Assembly: GCA_030429545.1 (NCBI GenBank) | Contig: JAUIFF010000008.1 | Coordinates: 186,001 to 250,000 of the forward strand | Source: Polyangia bacterium | GTDB lineage: Bacteria > Myxococcota_A > Polyangia > Nannocystales > Nannocystaceae | Direction: 5' to 3' | Length of the DNA stretch: 64,000 nt | Shown: positions 8,631-17,612 of the stretch, piece after piece | Layout of the letters: every line of letters starts with the position of its first letter | How positions within the stretch are numbered: the first letter of the stretch is position 1 | Notes under the pieces: model-generated | What the model was told of the DNA's origin: nothing | Databases searched by the model: none | Seen by the model: the letters and a program-made list of their open reading frames with translations, nothing else | Made by a program: the position numbers and the translations under genes

Positions 8631-10076
8631 CTACTCGAGATGTTGCCAGATATCGTCATCCGTTGCCTGCATTGTACCCTCATGAGCCTCAAAGCAGATA
8701 TCGTCCTGTGGCCAGATAGCTGTTCGGTTCATCAACGCCTCTAGCTCACTCCCGCCCAGGGCGCGACGGAGAATGCGGACTTCTTTTACCGAACCACGAA
8801 AGCAATCATGGCGTTCAAAGCCATCGGGGTCCTGTTCCTGACCAATCATGAGGGTTCCTCCTCCGCGGACAGGATTTGCAGAAACGTTCGAGGAGGTTGC
8901 GATGAGGTTGCCGTCAATCCAAAGGCAGAACTTCTTCTGGCTTGAACTGCGTGTAATGGCAATGAAGTGCCATTCGTTGTCGTTTATCGGAATGGATGCC
9001 AAGTCCTTCACGAAAACTTTGTAGTTTCGCGAGTAGACCACAATCTCCTTTGTTCCTTCTTTCATATCCACATCGATATGAACCATAAGCTCGTTGCTTG
9101 AGCCTTCTACCGCGTAGGAGAAGGGGGAGCCGCCGTAGCGCGTGGATACCCACATTGTAGCTGTTACTTCGGGCAAGTCGCCAAAAGGTACCGGGTTGGC
9201 CGTCGCGTAGTGCGTGTGTTGCATGTACTGATGAAATTTTAGACCACGACGCCAGGCTTTCTCAAATCGCCAGGCCGACAGCTCAGGATCGAAGCTCTCA
9301 CGCGTGCGAACCTCGGACGATTGTGCCTCCGCGTGGAGACAATTAAGGTGGTTGGAGCCGGGGCGCAGGGTTTTGATGGAATAGGTACCTGGCTGGTCGG
9401 GTATCTCATAAACTCTCCAGTAGCATGAGTCGTGTACGCTGACTCCGTCCGGCGTGTCTGCGAGGCCTTGCTCAGAATTTACGTCGGCTGCACTTGGATG
9501 AATTGTACAGAGGTCTCCCTGCGGCTCTAGGCGGAATATACTTTTTTTGCCGGAAAGTTGGAGTCCGTCCCATTCGTGGCGGACGTAGCCTTCCGCAGGG
9601 GAATAGCCCTGCAACCAATACAGACCGCGGCTCAAGGAAAGCCCGCGTTGAACCCGAAAAAGCTGCGGCGAGTAGTCCTCTCGTAGTGCGTATGTCTCAT
9701 TACATTTCAAGAGTTTTCTACGATCGTCAGCGGAAGCTACTACTTGCAACCCGACAGAGGCAGGTTGCAAGAAAAAGTAACCCTTCCCTTTTAATATGAT
9801 GAGCCAAAGGGGATCGCTTCCATGGAGGTGCAACCCCCCATCTTTCGCTACGCGAATTGCGTAGAGATTTCCTACCCCATCCCACAGTCGAAAGTGACAG
9901 CAATGGCCCCGTGAATTGATTGCCCAGCGCTGGCCCGGCAAGCCGCTTGGGGCAAGTGTACATGTCGAGGACTGCTCGCCGTCATTCGCGGTAAGGTATC
10001 GACCTGTGGCCACGTGCTGGATGGTGTACTCGCCACTGGGAATGGCAACATCAAAAATTGGATCTTCTTCCGACAT
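8631..10076 (-). CDS. beta-trefoil (ricin/fascin-like) plus LamG/pentraxin-like protein, cytoplasmic by prediction
   Basis: The 481-residue protein has no signal peptide. Its N-terminal half begins YTIQHVATGRYLTANDG and contains QRWAI, FRLWDG and repeated YWRVYEIP/SIKTL phrases, the pattern of a beta-trefoil fold (ricin-B or fascin type). The C-terminal ~200 residues fit a LamG/pentraxin concanavalin-like domain: EVTATMWVSTRYGG, NEWHFIAITRSSSQKKFCLWIDG, GGGTLMIGQEQD and GSVKEVRILRRALGGSELEAL. Both are carbohydrate- or ligand-binding folds. The ribosome site AGAGG precedes the ATG. Base composition is less GC-rich than the neighbours, which with its isolated position suggests acquisition. No enzyme motif is seen. 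Confidence 0.72.
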   Translation of the reverse strand: MSEEDPIFDVAIPSGEYTIQHVATGRYLTANDGEQSSTCTLAPSGLPGQRWAINSRGHCCHFRLWDGVGNLYAIRVAKDGGLHLHGSDPLWLIILKGKGYFFLQPASVGLQVVASADDRRKLLKCNETYALREDYSPQLFRVQRGLSLSRGLYWLQGYSPAEGYVRHEWDGLQLSGKKSIFRLEPQGDLCTIHPSAADVNSEQGLADTPDGVSVHDSCYWRVYEIPDQPGTYSIKTLRPGSNHLNCLHAEAQSSEVRTRESFDPELSAWRFEKAWRRGLKFHQYMQHTHYATANPVPFGDLPEVTATMWVSTRYGGSPFSYAVEGSSNELMVHIDVDMKEGTKEIVVYSRNYKVFVKDLASIPINDNEWHFIAITRSSSQKKFCLWIDGNLIATSSNVSANPVRGGGTLMIGQEQDPDGFERHDCFRGSVKEVRILRRALGGSELEALMNRTAIWPQDDICFEAHEGTMQATDDDIWQHLE

Positions 10077-10662
10077 CTGTACCTCTACTCTCTTAGCGGG
10101 AAAGAGTTTGCCACATTCGAGGGCTTAAGTAACATACAAAATGTCTACAAAGACTAGCCTGCTGGCCGGCTTCTTACCTGTCTACAAAGACTAGCCTGCT
10201 GGCCGGCTTTCGCCGCCTCGTTTCGGTCACCGCCTGTTTATTTTCAATAGTTGTAGATGGTCGAGTAGGGAGCTTGCTTGTGATTCGTCCTCTGTGTCAG
10301 TGTTGGATAGTGTTGGTGTTTCAGCGGAGAACTGGCACGCTCGAATGCACATGCGACTACTATAAGTGTAGATAATTGTTTCACGTATCCCGGGCCTGTT
10401 TTGTGACTACGCCCGTACAGCTTTAGGTCCGTCTTTACCGGAAACCCAGGAGCAGCCGAGTACAAAGATTGGACCGCCGTTGAAAACCATGCCGATGGGG
10501 AAATTTGCGGCGAGGAGTCTTTCATCGGTTCGTAGGTTCCGTGTAGCTTGGATTTGGTATGGCCATACGTACGGAAAAATTTTGTTTCACGAAGTGCCTC
10601 AATTTTCTGGAGCCTGTCGGCCCGGATGGGCGAGTTTGGGTGGTACACTCGGGCAGTCCTCG
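10077..10662. other. long intergenic region with a 31-bp tandem repeat
   Basis: This 586-nt interval is AT-richer than average and is the presumed control region for the divergent trefoil/LamG gene and the WD40 kinase. Apart from the 31-bp repeat at 10142-10209 I see no recognisable element. A 134-codon frame on the minus strand (10244-10648) does not look like a protein. Confidence 0.5.
10142..10209. repeat. 31-bp direct repeat, two copies, 6-nt spacer
   Basis: Two identical 31-nt copies (10142-10172 and 10179-10209), starting TGTCTACAAAGACTAGCC and ending GGCCGGCTT, are separated by CTTACC. Each can fold AGCC against GGCT. They may be regulatory or the product of slippage. Confidence 0.85.
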
Positions 10663-13600
10663 ATGAAGCCAGACAACGGCGAGCCTGTGTCGAAGGACTG
10701 CACCCCCCAAGGACGCAGTTCGGCTAGTCGTGTCGCCTCGTCTGACAGCATCGAGCACGATGTGACGCTCGACGCCCCGCGAGATAGTATCGCCAACGAC
10801 GCGACGCTCGACGCCCGTGAGCTCACAGCGGCTGGCCAGCGATTGGGCTCGGAACGTGTGATCGGCCGCCTGAAGGTCCTCCGCACAGTGGGCGCCGGCA
10901 ATATGGGGGAGGTCTACGCCGCCTACGACCCGGAGCTTGACCGAGAGGTGGCGGTCAAGCTCATTCGCGGCAATAACAGCGACGCTGCGCGCACTCGTCT
11001 GTACCGCGAGGCCCAGGCGCTGGCCAAGCTTGCTCACCCCAATGTTGTCGCCGTTCACGACGTGGGCACGCATCAGGGCAAGGTGTGGGTCGCTATGGAA
11101 TTTGTGGTTGGGCGAACGCTGAAGCAGTGGGTCGCCGACGAGCAGCCGCGATGGCGACAGGTCCTGACAGTTATCAAGCAGGCGGCACGCGGACTCGCGG
11201 CGGCCCATGCCGAGGGGTTGCTGCACCGTGACGTCAAGCCGGCAAACATCATGGTGGGGGACGATGGACGCGTGCGCGTGATGGACTTTGGTTTGGCGCG
11301 GGCCGACGAGCGCACCGACCAAAACACTCGGCACAACAATTTGCTTTCGCTCGAAATGACCGCTGCCGGGGCTTTGCTCGGCACGCCCGCGTACATGGCA
11401 CCTGAGCAGTTTCTCGGCTTGCCCGCCGACGAGCGTACCGACGAATTCTCGCTGGCAGTTACGCTGTGGGAGGCGCTTTTTGGACGACGGCCATTCGCGG
11501 GCAACAACTTCGTTGAGCTCAGCTCCGCAGTGATTGCCGGGAATCGTCGGCCTTTTCCGACAGACACAAAAATCCCGGGCTGGCTGCGAAAGGTCCTCGA
11601 GCGGGCACTCGATATCGATCGCAACAAGCGCTTTGAGTCCGTGCGGGCAATGCTCGAATCGATTGAACTCAGCGAGCAACGGGCACGCCTTCGGGCGCTC
11701 GTCGCCGGCCTTGCAAGTGGGCTGATTGTGATGGCGTTACTCGGCATTCTCGCAGCGATCCAGTGGCGGACCGCAGAGACCGCTCGAGCTCTCGCAAAGC
11801 AAAACGAGGGCCGAGCCCTCGCCAGCGAGACCGAGCTCAAACACATGATCGCCAAGCTCGAACAGGAGAAGATCGAGAATCGACGCTCCCTGAGTGTGCA
11901 GCGAGGCCTGCGGGCGAAGATGTTGATCCCCGAGGACCGCGAGGGTGAGGCTTTGAAGTTGGGAGTCCTGGCAGTCGGCGCGTATGGGCCCGACTGGACC
12001 GACGCGCCGCCGGAGGCGACCGACGCCCTCGAGCGCGTGCTGGCAACCGACTCCGAAATCATCCGGCCCGCACTCACCCTCAAGGGCCATGACGACGCTG
12101 TTTTTAGGCTTGCTTACTCGCCCGACGGCTCTCGCATCGCCACTGCTAGCTACGATCACACCGCGCGGGTCTGGGACACTCGTTTTGGCACCCTCATCGC
12201 CAGTCTTCGCCACACAGACCACATCAAGGCGGTGGCGTTCTCTCCCGATGGCGATCGCATTGCGACTGCCAGTAACGATCGCACCGCATGTATCTGGGAC
12301 GCTGCTTCCGGACGACGGATCGCCACCTTGCAAGGTCATACAGACACGGTCGTCGCGCTGGCCTACTCGCCCGACGGGAAGCGCATCGCCACCGCCAGTG
12401 CCGACCACTCCTCACGTATCTGGGACGCCACCAAAGGCCACCTCCTCACGACCCTGCGAGGCCACAAAGACGCTATCTACGCACTGACGTTCTCGCCCGA
12501 CGGCAAGCGCATCGCCACCGCCAGCGACGATCACACCGCGCGCATCTGGGACGTTGCCTCTGGCGACCTCATCACGCGTTTGCGAGGTCATGAGGGCTAT
12601 GTCGTTGCGGTGGCCTACTCGCCCGACGGCTCCCGCATTGCTACTGCCAGCAGTGATCACACCGCGCGCATTTGGAACGCAGCCTCCGGCCACGCCATTG
12701 CCACCCTCCAGGGGCACGAGAGCACTGTCGTCACATTGGCCTACTCGCCCGACGGTTCCCGTGTCACCACAGCGAGTAGTGACTACACCGCACGCATTTG
12801 GGATGCCGCCTCCGGTGACTTCATCGTCGCGCTCCGGGGTCACGGGAAGTCTATCGCCGCGCTGGCCTACTCACCCGACGGCACCCGCATCGCCACCGCC
12901 AGCTACGACAAGACTGCACGGGTTTGGGACAGTCTCTCCGGGCGTCTCATCGCCACCCTGCGAGGCCACGAGCACTCCCTGTACTCACTGGTCTACTCGC
13001 CCGACGGGTCTCGTATCGCCACCGCCAGCTACGACGAGACTGCTCGGGTCTGGGATATGACATCCGGTGACCTGGTCGCCACCCTCCCAGGCCATAAAAA
13101 CTCCATCCGCAAGTTGACGTACTCGCCCGACGGGTCTCGCATCGCCACTTCCAGTTGGGATCAAACCGCACGCATCTGGGATGCGACTTCTGGTGAACTC
13201 CTCAGCACCCTGCGAGGCCACGAGCACTCTGTCTATTCGCTGGCTTTTTCGCCTGATGGCTCGCGTATTGCTACCGCCAGTTTCGATGAGACCGCACGCA
13301 TCTGGGACGCCGTCTCCGGCGAATCCATTGCCACCTTACGGGACCACAGTGACTTCGTCTACGCGTTGGCCTACTCGCCCGACGGTTCCCGCCTCGCCAC
13401 CGCCAGTTTCGACAAGTCTGCACGCATTTGGGATGCTGCCTCCGGCGAACCCATTGCCACCCTTCAAGGCCATACAGACCACGTCGATGCATTGGTCTAT
13501 TCACCCGACGGCACCCGTATCGCGACCGCTGGCTTCGATCACACTGCACGTATTTGGGATGCTACCTCCGGTGAGCAAATCACGACGTTGCGCGGTCACG

Positions 13601-14244
13601 AGCACACTGTCTGGGCAGTGGCTTACTCCCCCGATGGCTCCCGGATCGCCACAGCCAGCGAAGATCAAACTGCACGCATTTGGGACGCGAACTCCGGCGA
13701 ACTCATGACAACGCTTCGCGGCCACGCGAGTTCTGTCTACGCGCTGACCTACTCGCCCGATGGTTCCCGTATCGCCACAGCCAGTGCAGATACAACTTCC
13801 CGAGTCTGGACGGCCGACAAAGGCGAGCCCGTCGCCATCCTTCGAGGCCACGAAAAAACCGTCTGGGACCTGACCTACTCGCCCGACGGTTCCCGCATCG
13901 CCACCGCCAGCTGGGACCACACGGCTCGGGTCTGGGACGCGAACTCGCACACGTTGATCACCGAGCTCGTCGGCCACACCCGGGATGTACACGATGTCGC
14001 GTTCTCGCCTGACGGTACCTCGCTCGCCACCGCCAGCGACGACTTCACCGCCAAGATTTGGAACCCACAGACCGGTCAGCTCCGGGTCGACCTCACCGAC
14101 CGGATCGGACTACGCCAGCCCGATGGCTCCGTCCAAACGCCTTTCCCTCCACGCGAGTTGACCCGCATCGGCTGCCTCCGACTCGTGCCGTTTGAAAACC
14201 ACTACTCTGAGGTCGCCGACATCTGCGACCCGTTGCTCGACTGA
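10663..14244 (+). CDS. transmembrane Ser/Thr protein kinase with 16 WD40 repeats
   Basis: The product (1193 residues from the ATG at 10663) has a complete Pkn2-type kinase domain: glycine loop GAGNMGEVY (about 77-85), catalytic lysine in VAVKLI (K99), HRDVKPAN (D190), DFGLA (D208) and YMAPEQF. A single membrane segment (about 345-367, GLIVMALLGILAAI) is followed by a short coiled coil and then sixteen WD40 repeats of 41-42 residues from about residue 473 to 1143. The repeats are unusually alike (YSPDGSRIATAS-D-TARIWDAASG), which points to recent expansion. The kinase should be cytoplasmic and the propeller(s) periplasmic, or the reverse. Sixteen repeats would build two eight-bladed, or seven- plus nine-bladed, propellers. 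The start is not well supported by a ribosome site. An ECF sigma gene lies downstream. Confidence 0.93.
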   Translation: MKPDNGEPVSKDCTPQGRSSASRVASSDSIEHDVTLDAPRDSIANDATLDARELTAAGQRLGSERVIGRLKVLRTVGAGNMGEVYAAYDPELDREVAVKLIRGNNSDAARTRLYREAQALAKLAHPNVVAVHDVGTHQGKVWVAMEFVVGRTLKQWVADEQPRWRQVLTVIKQAARGLAAAHAEGLLHRDVKPANIMVGDDGRVRVMDFGLARADERTDQNTRHNNLLSLEMTAAGALLGTPAYMAPEQFLGLPADERTDEFSLAVTLWEALFGRRPFAGNNFVELSSAVIAGNRRPFPTDTKIPGWLRKVLERALDIDRNKRFESVRAMLESIELSEQRARLRALVAGLASGLIVMALLGILAAIQWRTAETARALAKQNEGRALASETELKHMIAKLEQEKIENRRSLSVQRGLRAKMLIPEDREGEALKLGVLAVGAYGPDWTDAPPEATDALERVLATDSEIIRPALTLKGHDDAVFRLAYSPDGSRIATASYDHTARVWDTRFGTLIASLRHTDHIKAVAFSPDGDRIATASNDRTACIWDAASGRRIATLQGHTDTVVALAYSPDGKRIATASADHSSRIWDATKGHLLTTLRGHKDAIYALTFSPDGKRIATASDDHTARIWDVASGDLITRLRGHEGYVVAVAYSPDGSRIATASSDHTARIWNAASGHAIATLQGHESTVVTLAYSPDGSRVTTASSDYTARIWDAASGDFIVALRGHGKSIAALAYSPDGTRIATASYDKTARVWDSLSGRLIATLRGHEHSLYSLVYSPDGSRIATASYDETARVWDMTSGDLVATLPGHKNSIRKLTYSPDGSRIATSSWDQTARIWDATSGELLSTLRGHEHSVYSLAFSPDGSRIATASFDETARIWDAVSGESIATLRDHSDFVYALAYSPDGSRLATASFDKSARIWDAASGEPIATLQGHTDHVDALVYSPDGTRIATAGFDHTARIWDATSGEQITTLRGHEHTVWAVAYSPDGSRIATASEDQTARIWDANSGELMTTLRGHASSVYALTYSPDGSRIATASADTTSRVWTADKGEPVAILRGHEKTVWDLTYSPDGSRIATASWDHTARVWDANSHTLITELVGHTRDVHDVAFSPDGTSLATASDDFTAKIWNPQTGQLRVDLTDRIGLRQPDGSVQTPFPPRELTRIGCLRLVPFENHYSEVADICDPLLD
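12079..14091 (+). repeat. array of sixteen ~126-bp WD40-coding repeats
   Basis: The array inside the kinase gene has a 126-nt period (one unit is 123 nt). Conserved phrases TACTCGCCCGACGG and ATCGCCACCGCCAG recur in each unit. High nucleotide identity makes copy number likely to vary by recombination. Confidence 0.9.
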
Positions 14245-14268
14245 GTCTCTCGTAGCTGTAGATGCGTC

Positions 14269-14290
14269 GGCCTGTACACGAAGGCCTTTT
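14269..14290 (+). terminator. candidate terminator after the WD40 kinase
   Basis: Short stem GGCCT/AGGCC with an 8-nt loop followed directly by TTTT. Only 5 bp, so weak. Confidence 0.4.
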
Positions 14291-14485
14291 CGCTCGACAA
14301 ACTCGACAGTCCTTCGCCAGCCTGTTCGCGGGTAGACGGGGTAACTAGTGCGCTAGCCCGTCCCATGACTTCGTTGGCGGAACGCTTTGGATGGCACGTC
14401 CGGAGGTGGGGGCAGACGGCTAGTTTGTGGAGATTACCGTTCGATGCCATAGATCTGAGTGGGGCATGGGTGCTAGCCTCGCGGT

Positions 14486-15091
14486 ATGCCAACGGCGGAA
14501 CAGGAGCGTGGTGAGGCAGATATTCGGGCTGCTTGCGCAGCAAACGACTTCGCCCTCGCTACCCGTCGGACACTCGAACTTTATGGCCCGGAACTGCTCG
14601 GGTATTTGGTGGCCAAAACCCACGACGAAGACCTCGCCAACGAGGCGTTCTCGCTTTTCTCTGAGCATCTATGGCGGGGGTTGCCGGGGTTTCGCTGGGA
14701 GTCGAGCTTGCGGACTTGGGTCTATGTGGTTGCACGCAATGGGTTGCGGATGCTCCAGCGCAAGCCTGGGTCTCGCCATCGCCCCAAGCCGTTGTCGGAC
14801 AGCGTTGCCAACCAGATGGTTGCGAAGCTTCGCTCGTCCACGGCAATTTATTTGAAGACCGAGGTCAAGGACAAACTGGCGCGAATGCGGCTGAAGCTAG
14901 AACCTGTGGATCAGGACATCTTGGTGTTGCGAGTGGCCCGCAAGATGTCGTGGATCGAGATTGCCAAAATCGTGCACGAGGGCGAGGGGGCACTCGACGG
15001 TCCACAGCTCAAACGCAACGCGGCCCGGTTGCGCAAACGGTTTGAGCGAGCAAAGGCAACCCTGGCCACGTTGATGCGTGCCGACGGCTAG
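14486..15091 (+). CDS. RNA polymerase sigma factor, ECF-like
   Basis: The 201-residue protein shows sigma-70 region 2 (LYGPELLGYLVAKTHDEDLANEAFSLFSEHLWRGLPGFRWESSLRTWVYVVARNGL) split here across helices, with the DLANEAF and SLRTWVYVVARN elements that bind core polymerase and the -10 region, and a region 4-like helix-turn-helix (LEPVDQDILVLRVARKMSWIEIAKIV). No anti-sigma gene is adjacent; the upstream membrane kinase with WD40 repeats is a possible functional partner by position only. Myxococcota often pair orphan ECF factors with Ser/Thr kinases. A clear terminator follows. Confidence 0.85.
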   Translation: MPTAEQERGEADIRAACAANDFALATRRTLELYGPELLGYLVAKTHDEDLANEAFSLFSEHLWRGLPGFRWESSLRTWVYVVARNGLRMLQRKPGSRHRPKPLSDSVANQMVAKLRSSTAIYLKTEVKDKLARMRLKLEPVDQDILVLRVARKMSWIEIAKIVHEGEGALDGPQLKRNAARLRKRFERAKATLATLMRADG

Positions 15092-15119
15092 ATCAACACG
15101 CGCACGGTAACCTCGACAA

Positions 15120-15160
15120 ACGCGATCGCAGCGGTCCTATGCCGCGCGGTCGCGTTTTTT
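15120..15160 (+). terminator. rho-independent terminator after the sigma gene
   Basis: Stem ACGCGATCGC/GCGGTCGCGT (one G-T pair) closed by a GC-rich loop and followed by six T residues. This is among the best terminators in the window. Confidence 0.8.
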
Positions 15161-15266
15161 GTTGGCGACGGCTTGCAGCAACGGAGTGCCAAGGCGTCGG
15201 AGAAAAATTCTAGAAAAAATCGGTCGCGCCCTGTCACATCGTCAGCACCCTGCATCTACCCCCACG

Positions 15267-16133
15267 ATGCAACGCCACGCCATGTCCCGGCTCCTCTCCT
15301 GTATGCTTCCTGCCCTCGCCTGTGCCGGCGCGGTTTATCTCCCGGCGTTCGAGGCCGCGGCGGACCCCGATGTTTTTGACTACGTCCCGCAGTTCAAAGA
15401 GTGCTTTTTTAGTGAGCCCGAAACGCGTTACGTCGAGGTCGACCTCACAGGTATGTATGCATTTTCGACGAGCCACGAGATGTGGAATGACGTTGGCGAC
15501 GAAGTTTATGTCATGGCCCAGTGGAAGGGTTCTGGCTACACGCAACGGTGGCCCTCGAACGGGGCGTTTTTCCAAGCCTTGCCCGCTCAAAACTACGCCG
15601 AGACATGGGAATTCGACGATGGTACCGACGCGAAGTCGCCCAACCTCATCCGCTATGACCTCAAACACGGCGAAGAGATCGAAATCTCGCTGGCGGTGAT
15701 GGAAGACGACCCGGTTTTTTGGAACGGAGCTGAAGTCGAGTCGGCGATTATTGAGGGCCTTGATGACTTGATTTCGACGCTCGAGCAGGTGCCTGGGCAA
15801 GAGGCCGAAATCACTGCCGACATACTCCAAGGCATCGCAGATACGGTCCCGGGATTTTTCCCGCAGGGGTCGGACGACATCCTCGGGTTTATGGGACTGC
15901 GTCTACGCAACGCGTGTGGCACGGTCACGGCTACGGTTGCCACCCCACAGCTCGACGAGGTCAATGGCGAGTTTCTGGTCTACACCGGAAACGGCACGGA
16001 AATTACCGATATGTATCAAGCCACACTCGGCGAATACGACGACCAGACCTTCTTCTTGTTCTCCGAGGGGACCCGTGGTGCCGAGTACCGATTTGTGATC
16101 GAAGTGGCCACCACCATACCGACTCCGCAATGA
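15267..16133 (+). CDS. exported protein of unknown function
   Basis: The 288-residue product has an N-terminal signal peptide (MSRLLSCMLPALACAGAVYLP, likely cleaved after AFEAAA). The mature part is acidic and contains no motif I recognise; segments include VDLTGMYAFSTSHEMWNDVGDEVYVMAQWKGSG and a late LGEYDDQTFFLFSEGTRGAEYRFVIEV, suggesting beta structure. It is followed by a terminator, so it is probably a single-gene unit. ATG 15282 is an equally possible start; neither has a clear ribosome site. Confidence 0.65.
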   Translation: MQRHAMSRLLSCMLPALACAGAVYLPAFEAAADPDVFDYVPQFKECFFSEPETRYVEVDLTGMYAFSTSHEMWNDVGDEVYVMAQWKGSGYTQRWPSNGAFFQALPAQNYAETWEFDDGTDAKSPNLIRYDLKHGEEIEISLAVMEDDPVFWNGAEVESAIIEGLDDLISTLEQVPGQEAEITADILQGIADTVPGFFPQGSDDILGFMGLRLRNACGTVTATVATPQLDEVNGEFLVYTGNGTEITDMYQATLGEYDDQTFFLFSEGTRGAEYRFVIEVATTIPTPQ

Positions 16134-16151
16134 GCGGTTGTCGCTCGCTCG

Positions 16152-16186
16152 ACCCCGGACGGGAAGGAGCTCGTTCGGGGTTTATT
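16152..16186 (+). terminator. terminator after the exported protein gene
   Basis: Nine-bp stem ACCCCGGAC/GTTCGGGGT (one G-T pair), 12-nt loop, then TTATT. Confidence 0.65.
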
Positions 16187-16284
16187 GTATGTTCAACAAT
16201 GCTCCAGGCCGCAGGTGCCAGGCAAGTGCCCACGCGAAAGGTGTGGTCCTTGACCGCGGCCCTGCGGTTCGCCATTGTGCCCCT

Positions 16285-17487
16285 GTGCCCCAGCCACACA
16301 AACCACGGATTGTCGCCGATGCTGCGATCATCAACCTCGCCAACGCTCTCGGTGCGGTTGCGGAGGTCGTGCCTGTGCCGAGCGAGGCGATCACAGCCAA
16401 ACTACTCGCGCACACCCGTGCCGATGGATTGTTGGTTCGCAGCGTCACCGCCGTGGGCCGCGAGCTGCTGGCCGGCTCGCAGGTTCGCTTTGTCGCCTCG
16501 GCTACAGCAGGTTTTGACCATGTCGAGCGCGAGTGGTTGGCACAGCAACAAATAACCTTTGCGCATGCACCTGGATGTAACGCCCCGGCGGTCGTGCATT
16601 GGGTTGTCAGCGCACTGTTGTGGGCTGTGCACATTGGCGCTTGGTCTCTAGATGGCCCGGTGGGGGTTGTTGGGGTTGGACAGGTCGGTCGGCGATTGGT
16701 GCATGCGCTGCGGGGGATTGGCCTACGCTGCATGTTGTCCGACCCGCCTCTGGCTACCGCGGGAGGTCTACCGGGCGAGCAGTTCTACAGCCTCAGCGAG
16801 GTGATCACCGCCTGTCCGACAATTTCGTTGCATGTGCCACTAACCCGGACAGGTCGTGATGCCACCTGGCACATGTTGGATACCCACCTCGGTTTTTCAG
16901 GGCAGCTTATCAACACCAGTCGCGGTGATGTGTGTACATCTAATCTGATTGCCGAGGCTCCCCCTCGAAGTCTGATCCTCGACGTGTGGCCGGGCGAGCC
17001 AAATTTGCCGTGGGAGGCACTCGGTGCCGGGGGGCCGGTGTTGCTCGCCAGTCCCCATGTCGCCGGCTACTCGCGGGCGAGTAAGCTCCGCGCAACCGCG
17101 ATGGTCGCTTCCGCGGTGTGTGAGCACTTTGGGCTCCCACGCCACGACCTAGCGAAATCGCAGCCTCGCGCGGTGCTCGACACCGTAAAAATTCCGGCCG
17201 GCAGCACGGCAATTGATGTGTGTGCATGTGTCCTGGCAGCGACCTGTGCGTTGCGCGAAGACGACACTCAAGTTCGCGCGTTGTCCCACCTCAAGCCCCA
17301 TGTGCGTACACATTCTTTTGAAGTGCTACGTAGGTCCTACGACCTGCGTCACCAACCACACGACTACCGGCTTGGCACGGAGCTGTGGGCGAAGTTGGCA
17401 CCGTGGCTGGGCAAACGATTGGTTGCAGGTGGCCCGCAGCTTGCGAGCGTACTGCGAACGCTCGGGTTTGCTCTGCCACATTCGTGA
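16285..17487 (+). CDS. pdxB: 4-phosphoerythronate dehydrogenase-like protein (PdxB family)
   Basis: The protein matches the D-isomer-specific 2-hydroxyacid dehydrogenase fold and, in its N-terminal part, PdxB: PRIVADAAI, ADGLLVRSVTAVGRELL, VRFVASATAGFDHVE and APGCNAPAVVHWVVSALL. The NAD site is GVVGVGQVGRRL, and the catalytic Arg, Glu and His appear in NTSRGDV, DVWPGEP and SPHVAGYS. PdxB oxidises 4-phospho-erythronate in the DXP-independent branch of pyridoxal phosphate synthesis, in the cytoplasm. No other pdx gene is near. The C-terminal 100 residues are less familiar. The start is uncertain: I chose GTG 16285 because it sits just before the conserved domain; ATG 16189 would add 32 residues. 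Confidence 0.75.
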   Translation: MPQPHKPRIVADAAIINLANALGAVAEVVPVPSEAITAKLLAHTRADGLLVRSVTAVGRELLAGSQVRFVASATAGFDHVEREWLAQQQITFAHAPGCNAPAVVHWVVSALLWAVHIGAWSLDGPVGVVGVGQVGRRLVHALRGIGLRCMLSDPPLATAGGLPGEQFYSLSEVITACPTISLHVPLTRTGRDATWHMLDTHLGFSGQLINTSRGDVCTSNLIAEAPPRSLILDVWPGEPNLPWEALGAGGPVLLASPHVAGYSRASKLRATAMVASAVCEHFGLPRHDLAKSQPRAVLDTVKIPAGSTAIDVCACVLAATCALREDDTQVRALSHLKPHVRTHSFEVLRRSYDLRHQPHDYRLGTELWAKLAPWLGKRLVAGGPQLASVLRTLGFALPHS

Positions 17488-17612
17488 GCGGGTTGGCGCG
17501 TGAGACCGCCGGTTCACATTTCGGTGAAACAAGCTCATGCACGAGACTACGGTAATCGTAGCTACATGATTTTTAGGTCATGTACTATCTGACTCTCGCG
17601 TGGAGCTTACCA

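Noticed and set aside
10142..10209. 31-bp repeat considered as a CRISPR remnant.
   Set aside because: Only two copies with a 6-nt spacer, no cas genes and no longer array.
10244..10648. 134-codon minus-strand frame in the region upstream of the WD40 kinase.
   Set aside because: No ribosome site, no motif, atypical composition; it crosses into the kinase leader region.
16138..16284. N-terminal extension of the PdxB-like gene.
   Set aside because: It overlaps the terminator of the upstream gene and is not family-like; the start was moved to GTG 16285.
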